In this document: in pieces, positions 52,268-61,147 of the stretch
Layout of the letters: the number at the start of each line of letters is the position of its first letter
How positions within the stretch are numbered: position 1 is the stretch's first letter
DNA from: Mucilaginibacter sp.
GTDB lineage: Bacteria; Bacteroidota; Bacteroidia; Sphingobacteriales; Sphingobacteriaceae
DNA: 64,000 nucleotides
Reading direction: 5' to 3'
Assembly: GCA_028288305.1 (NCBI GenBank)
Contig: JAQBOA010000043.1
Span: forward strand, 1-64,000
The notes under the pieces: model-generated
Told to the model about the DNA's origin: nothing
Databases searched by the model: none
The model's input: the letters and a program-made list of their open reading frames with translations, nothing else
Program-made: the position numbers and the translations under genes

Positions 52268-55200
52268 TTGAACGCATATACTTTCCATATCACCCCGTAT
52301 GACCTGGCCTTCCTGGGGGCGATATTTATCGGGCTCACTTTTACGCTGCAGTTGTGGTTTGCCAAAAGGATCAACCAACCCGCAAACCGGTTTTTTGCCC
52401 TGGCATTGGTTACGATTATTTTGTGGATAGGCAGGATATTGGGCATCGACGTCGGGCTGTCAGCTTACATTACTCATTGGAGCCGGCTGCCGCTGCAATT
52501 TTCGCTTGCGCTTGGCCCGCTCATTTATTTTTATGTGCTTAAAATAACCCGACCGGAATATAAATTCCGCTGGAAGGATCTGCTGCATTTTAGCCCCCTG
52601 CTGCTGGAATTGAGCGCACAGGCCTGGGAAGTTAGGGATAGTATAAAAACCGGCGCAGCTACTTATGAAACGCCGGCCTTTCCTCAGCTGAACCCGGTAT
52701 TGCAATTGCTGGCGTTTATTTCTGTCATCACATATTTGTATTGGTCTTTTAAGCTAATAGAACGCTTTTATAAACGGCTTAAATTTAATGGGAATGATCG
52801 GTACCGGTTTGAATTTCGGTGGCTGCATAATTTACTTATCGGTTTCGGACTGTTATGGCTATTGTGGATACCGTTTACAGCTGTTGATTGTTTTTATTAT
52901 TATTACCAATTAAGTATCCATGCTTATTATCCTTTGTATCTTCTTTTAGCGATAATGGCGATTTGGATGGCCGCTGTGGCCTTTTTAAGACCGGAGGCTG
53001 GCGTGCTGGTCGAAACCCCTTCGTTTTTAAAGCCGTCGCTTCCTGCGGAAATGAAGCAAAAAGGTATTTGGCTGAAGAAAGCTGTGCAAGGAGGTCTGTA
53101 CTACCAGGACCCGGAATTAAGTTTAAGCTCGCTGGCTGAAAAGCTTGCGTTGACTACCCATGAATTATCCCGGATTATCAATACAGCGCTCAAAAAAAGC
53201 TTCAATGATTTTATCAATGAATACCGCGTTGCGGAAGTGATCCGGAAAATGCAGGATCCCGCTTATGATCATATAACCTTGCTTGGTGTTGCGTTTGAAT
53301 CGGGATTTAATTCCAGAACTACTTTTCACCGCATCTTTAAACAAATGACCGGGAAAAGCCCGGCAGAATATAAGACCGAACGGAAAAAAGAAATCCCATC
53401 TTATAACTTGGAACACTATTCCCGAATTGCACCGATAATTTCGTACCAGCAAACCACCCTGAAGTGGCATGATGCGAAATTAAACGGCAATTATATGTTT
53501 AGAAATTATTTAAAGATCGCATGGCGCAATATTATTCGCCACAAAACTTACTCGGTCATAAATGTTGCCGGATTAGCCGTGGGTTTTGCGGCATTCTTGC
53601 TTATTTTTCTTGTAGTTCGTTATGAACAAAGTTTTGATCAGTTTCATGTTCACAAAAACCAGCTATTCCGTGTGATACGTGTCGCGCGTAATGCGGCACA
53701 TGAGGGCTATCGGATGGGGGTGCCGTTCCCTGTGCCCGCAAGTTTGAGGAGCAACCTTCCACAATTAGCCAATGCAGGAGCTATTGTTCCTGATGACTTT
53801 GTGCAAGTCATTATAAAGGATAATGGAGAAAGCGCCGCAAAAAGATTTAGAGAAGAACATGGAATGTTTTTCGCTGAACCGCAATTTTTTGACATGTTTA
53901 GTTTTCCGATGGTCGCAGGCGAATACAGGAACTCACTTAAAATGCCCGGGAACGTTTTGTTAACACAGAGTTTGGGAGATAAATATTTCGGGCATTGGCA
54001 AAAGGCTACAGGCAAAATGTTGAGGATGGATGGCATAACGGTAAGGGTTTGTGGTATTTTAAAAGATATGCCTGCTAATACCGATTTCCCGATTAAAGCG
54101 GTACTGTCTTACGCTACACATCAAAGCTATGCTGATCTGAAAAAGTTCATGAACGACTGGGTCTATATTGAAGAAGACAATTACTGCTTTGTGCAATTGA
54201 ATGAAAGCAATTCACCTGCACGGTTCAAACGTCAGCTTAAGCAATATTCCGATAAGTATATCAAACCTGTCGATCCAGGTTATTTTCTTTCGATACAGCC
54301 GTTGAATGAAATGCACTTTGATGCGCGTTACGGGACGTTCGATGGTCGGGTTTTCAGCGAAAACCTTATCATTGTGCTTAGCACCATTGGTATTTTTCTA
54401 CTGGTAGTAGCCTGTGTAAATTTCATCAATCTTAGCACTGCACAGGCCGTAAACCGCGCTAGGGAAGTAGGGGTACGTAAAGTACTGGGCAGTAACCGCC
54501 GCCAACTGATCTTTCAATTCCTGGGTGAAGCAGCCATCGTCAGCTGTTTTGCATTTTTCATCGCGCTGGCTACTGCGATGCTTGTTTTACCGGCCATCGG
54601 CAACCTGCTGGATATCCGCCTCACTATCTCCGCATTGTACCAGGGTAATATGATCTTCTTCCTTGTGTGTACATTGGCCGCGGTAATCCTTTTAGCCGGT
54701 TTTTACCCTGCCTTCCTGCTGTCGGGCTTTAACCCTGCACAGGTATTAAAAAGCACACTCTCCGGACAACAGGGTGGTATTTCGCTGCGGCGCGGCCTGG
54801 TTATTTTTCAGTTTTTTACAGCGCAGGCACTTATCATAGTTACATTGGTAATGGTGTCGCAAATGAGCTACGTTAATACGGCCGATATGGGTTTTAACAA
54901 GGAAGCTATTTTAACTGCCCAGGCTCCGCAAGACAGTACTGGTTTTGCTAACCAGGCTGTTTTACGCAATGAATTAATGAAAATACCCGGTATCAAAAAT
55001 GTGAGTTTCGGTATGGGCGCCCCTATCAGCCATAACTGGACCACCGACTTGCGAACACCTGATAATGTTGGTAAAGTGCCAAATATGATCACTGCGTATA
55101 AAATGAACGACACAGGCTTTTTTAGCCTGTTTCATTTGCAGTTTATTGCGGGCCGCCCCTATCACAACTCGGATACGACCAGCGAATTTGTAGTGAGCGA

Positions 55201-55903
55201 AGACGTTGTCCATAAACTGGGCTGCCGCGACCCTCAGCGCGCCATAGGGAGGAGGATTATCGTGGTCGGCCATAATCTACCTATCGTGGGCGTTGTGAAA
55301 AACTTTCATATTACCTCGCTACGCGACAGCATGGTACCCGTGGTAATGTCGACAGACAAACGGATGTATGGTATGGTCAGCGTTAAATTTAATTTGATGC
55401 AGGCAAAGCCTGCAATAGCCGCCATGCAAAAGTTGTGGGACAAATATTTCCCTGATTTCGCGTTCACGCACACTTTCCTTGATCAGGATATCGCCGCTTA
55501 TTACCGGCAGGAAACCCAACTATCGCAGCTTTACAAGCTTTTTGCGGCCGTTGCCATACTAATATCCTGTTTGGGTTTGTATGGATTGGTAACATTCATG
55601 GCGGTTCAGCGAAAAAAGGAGATCGGCGTACGCAAAGTGCTCGGTGCTCCCGTTAGCGCGATATTGATACTGCTATCACGGGAGTTTACGTTGCTGATTG
55701 GTATCTCGTTTCTGATCGCAGCGCCTGTTGCTTGGTATTTTATGCATGGCTGGCTGCAGCAATATGCTTACCACATAACCTTAGGCCCGGAACTTTTCGC
55801 CATAACCATCATAGGATCCATTTTGATCACATGGGCAACGGTGGGTTATACCGCCGTCAAAGCAGCGTTAGCCAACCCCGTAAAAAGTTTGAGAAATGAA
55901 TAA
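52268..55903 (+). CDS. Membrane AraC-type regulator fused to FtsX-like ABC permease
   Basis: One uninterrupted 1211-codon frame from a TTG start. Residues 1-240 have seven hydrophobic helices like membrane-bound AraC regulators. Residues 275-380 form an AraC HTH (SLSSLAEKLALTTHELSRII and ITLLGVAFESGFNSRTTFHRIFKQMTGKSPAEYK). From residue 410 (MFRNYLKIAWRNIIRHKTYS, ATG at 53495) the rest is a complete two-module MacB/FtsX permease with VGVRKVLGSN and IGVRKVLGAP. The join has no stop, so it is a single protein or two genes in one frame with internal initiation at 53495. No ATPase gene is adjacent. Confidence 0.85.
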   Translation: MNAYTFHITPYDLAFLGAIFIGLTFTLQLWFAKRINQPANRFFALALVTIILWIGRILGIDVGLSAYITHWSRLPLQFSLALGPLIYFYVLKITRPEYKFRWKDLLHFSPLLLELSAQAWEVRDSIKTGAATYETPAFPQLNPVLQLLAFISVITYLYWSFKLIERFYKRLKFNGNDRYRFEFRWLHNLLIGFGLLWLLWIPFTAVDCFYYYYQLSIHAYYPLYLLLAIMAIWMAAVAFLRPEAGVLVETPSFLKPSLPAEMKQKGIWLKKAVQGGLYYQDPELSLSSLAEKLALTTHELSRIINTALKKSFNDFINEYRVAEVIRKMQDPAYDHITLLGVAFESGFNSRTTFHRIFKQMTGKSPAEYKTERKKEIPSYNLEHYSRIAPIISYQQTTLKWHDAKLNGNYMFRNYLKIAWRNIIRHKTYSVINVAGLAVGFAAFLLIFLVVRYEQSFDQFHVHKNQLFRVIRVARNAAHEGYRMGVPFPVPASLRSNLPQLANAGAIVPDDFVQVIIKDNGESAAKRFREEHGMFFAEPQFFDMFSFPMVAGEYRNSLKMPGNVLLTQSLGDKYFGHWQKATGKMLRMDGITVRVCGILKDMPANTDFPIKAVLSYATHQSYADLKKFMNDWVYIEEDNYCFVQLNESNSPARFKRQLKQYSDKYIKPVDPGYFLSIQPLNEMHFDARYGTFDGRVFSENLIIVLSTIGIFLLVVACVNFINLSTAQAVNRAREVGVRKVLGSNRRQLIFQFLGEAAIVSCFAFFIALATAMLVLPAIGNLLDIRLTISALYQGNMIFFLVCTLAAVILLAGFYPAFLLSGFNPAQVLKSTLSGQQGGISLRRGLVIFQFFTAQALIIVTLVMVSQMSYVNTADMGFNKEAILTAQAPQDSTGFANQAVLRNELMKIPGIKNVSFGMGAPISHNWTTDLRTPDNVGKVPNMITAYKMNDTGFFSLFHLQFIAGRPYHNSDTTSEFVVSEDVVHKLGCRDPQRAIGRRIIVVGHNLPIVGVVKNFHITSLRDSMVPVVMSTDKRMYGMVSVKFNLMQAKPAIAAMQKLWDKYFPDFAFTHTFLDQDIAAYYRQETQLSQLYKLFAAVAILISCLGLYGLVTFMAVQRKKEIGVRKVLGAPVSAILILLSREFTLLIGISFLIAAPVAWYFMHGWLQQYAYHITLGPELFAITIIGSILITWATVGYTAVKAALANPVKSLRNE

Positions 55904-56254
55904 ATGCCTTTCGGTTCGCCGGTTCAAGCGTCATACTGTGTAAAAAAGAAAATAAATCAGGCACATTTTTCTAAATATTCTTGATCGCTTTTCCATAAGG
56001 AAAAAACAAGCAGCAGGAGCTTTCTTTGCACTGCAATTATTCTTGCCGGTTCAAGCAGGATGCTTGAACCGGCGTTGTTTTGTCAGTGACAAAATCTTGT
56101 CAGTCGTAAGCAATTGATTGACAAGCGCGTAGCAAGTTGTAGCGTGTTGTAGCATGTGTAGCGCTACACCACACGCGATACACTTTTCCAAAAACGCTAT
56201 TCCCAAACCGGACGAAAGAACCTCTCGCCATTTTACCTTTCAGCTTTCACTCCT
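55904..56254. other. 351-bp gap with terminator, 10-bp tandem repeats and palindrome
   Basis: This holds CGCCGGTTCAAGCG (55918-55931) and the matching hairpin at 56045-56073. A threefold 10-bp tandem, GTAGCAAGTT / GTAGCGTGTT / GTAGCATGTG, lies at 56129-56158 and runs into the palindrome GTGTAGCGCTACAC (56156-56169). No gene is seen. Confidence 0.6.
56045..56073 (+). terminator. Hairpin terminator downstream of the fused permease gene
   Basis: A perfect 12-bp stem GCCGGTTCAAGC / GCTTGAACCGGC with a 5-base loop, followed by GTTGTTTTGTC. It is 142 bp after the permease stop codon, and could serve both convergent genes. Confidence 0.6.
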
Positions 56255-57442
56255 TCAAAGCACCCTGCAAAGCAGTCCCTTCAAATATTCTCCTTCTGGA
56301 AATGAAGCTCTAACCGGATGATCTTCTGGCTGACAAAACTGGTGGATAAACTGCACCTGTTTACCGGCATCAAGCGCTGCCCAGGCCAGCACCTGTTTAA
56401 AAGTTTCCATGTCCATTGCACCTGAACAAGAAAAAGTTGCCAGCAAGCCTCCATTATTGAGTAATAACATGGCTAACCGGTTTAAATCTTTATAAGCACG
56501 TGATGCTTTGTCCAACGCTGAGCGCGAAGGCGCGTATTTTGGCGGGTCGAGTATGATGACATCAAATAGGTCACCGTCTTCCTTAAATTTCCTTAGTTGT
56601 TTGTTAACATCTGACGCAATAGTATTTACCGTTGCATTATCAAAATTATTAAGACCAATATTTTCCTTTAAGGTATTAATAGCCAAAACAGAACTATCTA
56701 CCGCCGTAACAGATGATGCGTCATTTTTTAAACTGTTTAATGTAAAGCCACCGGTATAACAAAAACAATCCAATACTTTTTTTCCTTTAGCATAGGATGC
56801 GACAATTCTCCTGTTATCTCGCTGGTCACAATAAAAGCCTGATTTTTGCCCTTCGGCGATATTGATATGGTAAATTATATTGTTTTCCTTAACTTCTACG
56901 CTTTCGGGAGGATGCTTTCCCGCTAATACAATATTTTGCGTTCCCAACCCTTCATGCAGGCGCGACGAGGCATCGCTTTTATCAAAAATACCCTCTGGCT
57001 TTAATAAATGCTGCAGCTCATCAATAATAACAGGCATCATTTTTTCCATACCCGAAGTAAGTACCTGTACCGCAAGGTAACCGGCGTATTTATCCACTAT
57101 CAAACCCGGAAGATAGTCAGATTCACTGAAGATAAGCCTACAGGTATTGGTGGTACCATCAGCCAATAGGTTAGCCCGGCTTTCAACGGCCTCTGCAACT
57201 TTAATCCGGAACCATTGCTCATCCACTTCATCGTTTTCACTCCATTCCAATAGTCGTAAAGCAACACGCGATTGGTCATTATAAAAACCATAGGCCATAA
57301 AGGCGCCTTTGGCATCCAGCAGGCGTACAATTTCTCCATTTTCAGGTTTCCCTTTCACCTTTTCAATAGCGCCCGAAAACACCCAGGGATGGCGGTGTAT
57401 AACAGCTTTTTCTTTTCCCTTCTTTAATATAACATCAATCAT
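56255..57442 (-). CDS. RlmI-like class I SAM-dependent rRNA methyltransferase
   Basis: 395 residues. An N-terminal PUA domain (HPWVFSGAIEKVKGKPENGEIV) is followed by a central EEHUD-like region and a C-terminal Rossmann methyltransferase with VLDCFCYTGGFTLNSLK (SAM motif I) and ILDPPKYAPSR (motif IV). The FSCSGAMD loop near the end carries the catalytic-type cysteine. The family methylates C5 of 23S rRNA cytosine (m5C1962 in E. coli). That target is inferred from the family. It is monocistronic. Confidence 0.9.
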   Translation of the reverse strand: MIDVILKKGKEKAVIHRHPWVFSGAIEKVKGKPENGEIVRLLDAKGAFMAYGFYNDQSRVALRLLEWSENDEVDEQWFRIKVAEAVESRANLLADGTTNTCRLIFSESDYLPGLIVDKYAGYLAVQVLTSGMEKMMPVIIDELQHLLKPEGIFDKSDASSRLHEGLGTQNIVLAGKHPPESVEVKENNIIYHINIAEGQKSGFYCDQRDNRRIVASYAKGKKVLDCFCYTGGFTLNSLKNDASSVTAVDSSVLAINTLKENIGLNNFDNATVNTIASDVNKQLRKFKEDGDLFDVIILDPPKYAPSRSALDKASRAYKDLNRLAMLLLNNGGLLATFSCSGAMDMETFKQVLAWAALDAGKQVQFIHQFCQPEDHPVRASFPEGEYLKGLLCRVL

Positions 57443-57484
57443 GGGGGTAAAGGTAATAATCCCTTTAACAACATCCTCAACAAG

Positions 57485-57633
57485 CGTCCTTGCGAGGAAC
57501 GAAGCAATCGCTGAATATGCAAATCCCCGAAACGTAATTAAGTTCGTCGACCTGTAAGCCGGTTTGCAAATTGAAAATGTATTTAAGGTTCATGATTAGC
57601 AAATGTAGAGATTGCTTCGTTCCTCGCAAAGAC
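57485..57633. repeat. 149-bp MITE-like inverted repeat
   Basis: The arms TTGCGAGGAACGAAGCAATC (57490-57509) and its exact reverse complement (57610-57629) are perfect over 20 bp and extend with one mismatch to the outer GTC/GAC. The 100-bp interior has no ORF. The ends resemble the GTCATTGCGA ends of the composite repeats at 25.9 and 31.6 kb, so they belong to the same repeat family. It lies in the RlmI-dinB gap. Confidence 0.65.
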
Positions 57634-57653
57634 ATAGTAGAGAGAGAGTTAAT

Positions 57654-58763
57654 TCAAAATGGAAAAAGCTTCAACTGGTCTGATGGTTTCTCTTCTTTTT
57701 GTTTAATCATAACCTCTCCAAAATTAGAAAGAGAGATACCCAACAGTCGTGTTTTTTTACCATCGGGAGATGTTGCCGCTAATAAGCGTTTTGCTGTTGC
57801 ACAGATTGTTTCCAAATCATTTAATCCAACCGGGAAAGATTGGTTACGGGTAATTTGTTTAAAATCACTATACTTTATTTTGAGGGTTAGTGTACGCCCC
57901 TTTAGCTGGTAATTTTGCAAACGATTACAAACTGTCTTTGCAATCTTATCAAGTTCAGCCTCCATTTCTTCAATAGTTGTCAGGTCATAAGCGAAGGTGT
58001 CTTCAGCGGCTAATGATTTTGTTTCGCGATGCGGCTGTATTTCGCGGTTATCAATCCCTCTTACTATCTGGTAATAAAACTTACCCACTTTACCAAAGTG
58101 CTTTGTTAATTCTTCCTCAGTAAGTTTTTTTAAATCTTCGCCGGTATGCAATCCCATTTTTTTCATCTTTTGGGCAGTTACTTTTCCTACGCCAAAAAAC
58201 TTTTCTACCGGGAGCTTTTCCATAAATCCTTCGATGGCCGATGGACCAATAAAAGTTAGCCCATCAGGTTTGTTTATGTCTGATGCGGTTTTTGCTATAA
58301 ACTTATTTATGGATATCCCGGCAGACGCTGTTAATTGTAATTCATCTGTTATAGCCTGTTTTATTTGCTTCGCTATTTCAATGGCCGAGCCAATATTCAA
58401 TTTATCATTAGTAACATCAAGATAGGCCTCATCCAATGAAAGGGGTTCGATAAGATCAGTATAACGACCGAATATTTCGCGTATTTTTTGCGATACTTCT
58501 TTGTAAGCCGCAAAGCGTGGCAGTACAAACAACGCATCCGGACAAAGCTGTAAAGCTTGTTTTGATGGCATAGCCGACCGGATACCAAACTTGCGTGCTT
58601 CATAGCTCGCAGTAGCTACAACCCCTCCTCGCCCCTGTGGCAGGCCGCCAACAACCAATGGTTTGCCACGGTATTCGGGATTATCGCGCTGTTCAACAGA
58701 AGCATAAAATGCATCCATATCTATATGGATTATTTTACGATAATTTTGAACTATCTTTTCCAT
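57654..58763 (-). CDS. dinB: DNA polymerase IV (Y family)
   Basis: A translesion DNA polymerase, 369 residues. Palm motif 1 is IHIDMDAFYASVEQRDNPEYRG (first catalytic Asp near residue 15), motif 2 SLDEAYLDVT carries the second acidic pair near residues 108-109, and the thumb HhH is KFFGVGKVTAQKMKKMGLHT. The little-finger domain and a C-terminal SDQLKLFPF complete it. That tail resembles a beta-clamp-binding motif (QLxLF). It is monocistronic; no LexA site was recognised. Confidence 0.95.
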   Translation of the reverse strand: MEKIVQNYRKIIHIDMDAFYASVEQRDNPEYRGKPLVVGGLPQGRGGVVATASYEARKFGIRSAMPSKQALQLCPDALFVLPRFAAYKEVSQKIREIFGRYTDLIEPLSLDEAYLDVTNDKLNIGSAIEIAKQIKQAITDELQLTASAGISINKFIAKTASDINKPDGLTFIGPSAIEGFMEKLPVEKFFGVGKVTAQKMKKMGLHTGEDLKKLTEEELTKHFGKVGKFYYQIVRGIDNREIQPHRETKSLAAEDTFAYDLTTIEEMEAELDKIAKTVCNRLQNYQLKGRTLTLKIKYSDFKQITRNQSFPVGLNDLETICATAKRLLAATSPDGKKTRLLGISLSNFGEVMIKQKEEKPSDQLKLFPF

Positions 58764-58795
58764 TGATACTTGCTGCGACGGAAAATTTTGCGTCT

Positions 58796-59293
58796 CTACG
58801 GTACTATATCGTACTTTATCATTACAGTTGGTAATAAAGTAGCCATATCAAGAGGAACCTGGTCAGTAGAAAAAATTGGTTTTCGATTAGTATAGTTATC
58901 GTAAACGGCTTTCTGCAGGTCCCTGTTACTTAAAGCAGGCTTGTTAAAACTAAAAGCAAACGGAATTATAAAATCATGAAATTTTTCATGATCAGGAATT
59001 ACCCATTTAAAGTTAGATTTCTTTAAGGCGTTGATAACGGGGCTTGCTAAAGCAACATCGTCGGCATAATAAATAACCATCTTAGAAATATGACCTTTTG
59101 TATCAGCAGTAAATTTAAAAACCACCAAACCAATGGCCTTTTTTTTCGCTATCTCTCGGGAAACAGTTAAACTATCTCTGAAAAATGCATTCATTACATC
59201 TTTACCTCCCTGGAAAGGGAACGATAATTTTTCTTGCGCCATACAGTAAACGGATAGTAATATGGCAATTATTGATAAAAGTATTTTCTTCAT
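58796..59293 (-). CDS. Secreted TonB-C-terminal-like protein
   Basis: 165 residues with a signal peptide (MKKILLSIIAILLSVYCMAQ). The rest resembles a TonB C-terminal-like fold: AIGLVVFKFTADTKGHISKMVIYYADDVALASPVINALKKSNF. No TM anchor or Pro-rich spacer is present, so it is not a functional energy transducer. It is probably a periplasmic protein of unknown role. It may be co-transcribed with the downstream dinB gene, 32 bp away. Confidence 0.65.
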   Translation of the reverse strand: MKKILLSIIAILLSVYCMAQEKLSFPFQGGKDVMNAFFRDSLTVSREIAKKKAIGLVVFKFTADTKGHISKMVIYYADDVALASPVINALKKSNFKWVIPDHEKFHDFIIPFAFSFNKPALSNRDLQKAVYDNYTNRKPIFSTDQVPLDMATLLPTVMIKYDIVP

Positions 59294-59328
59294 TACAGTT
59301 TATTTGGTGAATAGTTGATTGAGTGAGC

Positions 59329-59353
59329 AGTTGATTTTCAAACATAATCAACT
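59329..59353 (-). terminator. AT-rich hairpin after the THUMP methyltransferase gene
   Basis: A perfect 8-bp stem AGTTGATT / AATCAACT around TTCAAACAT lies within a wider TTGATT...AATCAA repeat field (59315-59370), between the methyltransferase stop and the next minus-strand start. A terminator role is plausible but weak, because no U-run follows. Confidence 0.35.
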
Positions 59354-59377
59354 TAATCCAACACAATCAACAAAAAA

Positions 59378-60547
59378 CTAGCTTTTAGGTTCTCTTTTAC
59401 TGCCTTCATAAAGCTCATACTCTAATAACCGGCAATCAAGTTTACCATTGTAAAATTCAATCTTCCTTGCTGCCTTCAAACCGATCTTTTTGGCAAGGTC
59501 CGGATTGCCTGTAAAAATATATCCCCGGTAACCTAAGCAATCCTTCTTCATAAAATCCCCTATCCGTTTATAGGTGGCCTCCAGTTTGGTATGCACACCA
59601 AGGCGCTCGCCATATTCAGGATTAAACATTATAACCCCTGGTTCCGTAGGTACAGGTGTTTCTTCAAAATCACAAACGCTAAAATCTATTAAATGGTCTA
59701 CTCCTGCAGTTTTCGCATTTTTTTGTGAAATATCTATTGCATCTGCCGAAATATCTGTCGCAATAATTTTAAATCCGATTTCCTTTTTTGCTTTATCTTT
59801 TAATTTTCTTCTTTCCGAAAAAAATACAGTTTCATCGTAACCCATAATATGCATAAAGCCATAATTCATCCTGAAAAGCCCGGGGCATTTATCGGTTGCT
59901 AATAAGGCTGCTTCAATAGCCAACGTTCCTGAACCGCACATCGGATTTATAAAAGTGCTGTTTTTGTCCCAATGTGTAGCCATAATAGTTGAGGCCGCCA
60001 AAGCTTCGAGCATTGGGGCCTTTCCGGGAATTTTACGGTAACTATGTTTTGCCAGCGTTTCGCCTGATGTATCTAAAAATATATCGGCTTCGCTGTCTTG
60101 CCAGTACAAGTGAACTAATGTTTTATTTGCTTCAGCACCTGAATTCGGCCTAATACCTTTTACTGATTTTATCCTGTCGGCAATAGCATCCTTAACTTTT
60201 ACATTGGCAAAAAGCGGTGTGAGTATATGCTCGTTATTTACAGTTGACGACACAGAAAAATAGCCGGTAAAATCAATAAGCTTTTCCCACTCAATTTCAA
60301 CAATATTATTATAAAGCTGTTGCGGATCATCGGCAGTAAAGCTTTTAATTAAGTATAATACCTGGCTGGCACAGCGCAAATTGAGGTTTAATGCTATGCA
60401 ATCAGTAACGGTTCCTAAAAGTTCGATCCCTGTCTGAAAAACACGCGTGGGTTTAAAACCTAATGTTTCTACTTCCTGTTGCAGATAGATAGACAGCCTT
60501 TTATTACAGGTTATGATAATTTTACTTTCGGTGTGGAAAACTTGCAT
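59378..60547 (-). CDS. THUMP-domain RNA methyltransferase (RlmL/Trm-like)
   Basis: 389 residues. An N-terminal ferredoxin-like plus THUMP domain (about 50-165: LRCASQVLYLIKSFTADD) is followed by a Rossmann N2-guanine-type methyltransferase with INPMCGSGTLAIEAALLATDK (motif I) and the catalytic MFNPEYGERLG (NPPY-like motif IV). The RlmL_N/'class I SAM-dependent RNA methyltransferase' family fits. The target is probably a guanine in 23S rRNA. It is divergent from the DUF3127 gene. Confidence 0.9.
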   Translation of the reverse strand: MQVFHTESKIIITCNKRLSIYLQQEVETLGFKPTRVFQTGIELLGTVTDCIALNLNLRCASQVLYLIKSFTADDPQQLYNNIVEIEWEKLIDFTGYFSVSSTVNNEHILTPLFANVKVKDAIADRIKSVKGIRPNSGAEANKTLVHLYWQDSEADIFLDTSGETLAKHSYRKIPGKAPMLEALAASTIMATHWDKNSTFINPMCGSGTLAIEAALLATDKCPGLFRMNYGFMHIMGYDETVFFSERRKLKDKAKKEIGFKIIATDISADAIDISQKNAKTAGVDHLIDFSVCDFEETPVPTEPGVIMFNPEYGERLGVHTKLEATYKRIGDFMKKDCLGYRGYIFTGNPDLAKKIGLKAARKIEFYNGKLDCRLLEYELYEGSKREPKS

Positions 60548-60626
60548 GATATTTTGCGAATTTATGAATTAAATATGCCCGATTTAACTTTGATCTATTA
60601 ACTTTACATTTTAAATATTTTTAACT

Positions 60627-60989
60627 ATGGAAATTAAGGGTAAGATACATGAAGTGTCGCCAACTGTACAGGTAACAGAATCACTTAAAAAAAGAGAACT
60701 GATACTTGAATATATCGAAAATCCGCAATATCCGGAGTATCTAAAGTTCGAAGCTATACAAGATCGCTGCAATTTATTGGATACCGTTAAAGTGGGTGAC
60801 GATGTTGAAGTATTTTTTAATCTAAGAGGTAGACCATGGACTGATAAAACAGGCAAAAAGACCTATTTTAACTCACTACAATTATGGAAAATTAACATAT
60901 TGGCTGGCGCCGGTGCAAGTGCAACGCCTGCATATGCTCCACCCGCTGATTTGAGCTCAAGTCCGGATGAGGATGATTTGCCGTTTTAA
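60627..60989 (+). CDS. DUF3127 domain-containing protein with SSB-like C-terminal tip
   Basis: 120 residues. The OB-fold-like DUF3127 domain (about 1-92) has MEIKGKIHEVSPTVQVTESL, LKFEAIQDRCNLLDTVKVGD and RPWTDKTGKKTYFNSLQLWK. A disordered linker ends in the acidic tail SSPDEDDLPF, strikingly like the DDDIPF tip by which SSB recruits DNA-repair proteins. This suggests a single-stranded nucleic-acid-binding role, but the function is not established. It stands alone, divergent from the THUMP methyltransferase. Confidence 0.9.
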   Translation: MEIKGKIHEVSPTVQVTESLKKRELILEYIENPQYPEYLKFEAIQDRCNLLDTVKVGDDVEVFFNLRGRPWTDKTGKKTYFNSLQLWKINILAGAGASATPAYAPPADLSSSPDEDDLPF

Positions 60990-60998
60990 CCAGTTTGC

Positions 60999-61134
60999 AG
61001 TTGCCAGTTTGCAGTAGTCAGTTACTTTTAAGAGTTAGCAGTTGCTGCTTTGCAAAGCCACATAATAGAAATAGCCCTTCAATAAGAGGGCTATTTCTAT
61101 TATAAAAACTGCTAACTGCAATCTGGCAACTGTA
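60999..61134. repeat. Nested inverted repeat around the terminator
   Basis: Outer arms: CAGTTGCCAGTTTGCAG on the left (60999-61015) faces CTGCAATCTGGCAACTG on the right (61117-61133) with one mismatch. Middle arms AGTTAGCAGTT and AACTGCTAACT face each other. The perfect terminator stem at 61064-61101 lies in the centre. The whole can fold into one long cruciform between two convergent genes. Confidence 0.6.
61064..61101. terminator. Bidirectional hairpin terminator
   Basis: A perfect 15-bp stem AATAGAAATAGCCCT / AGGGCTATTTCTATT with an 8-base loop lies between the convergent DUF3127 and sorting-domain genes. A/T-rich flanks on both sides suit termination in both directions. Confidence 0.75.
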
Positions 61135-61147
61135 AACTCCTCTACAG

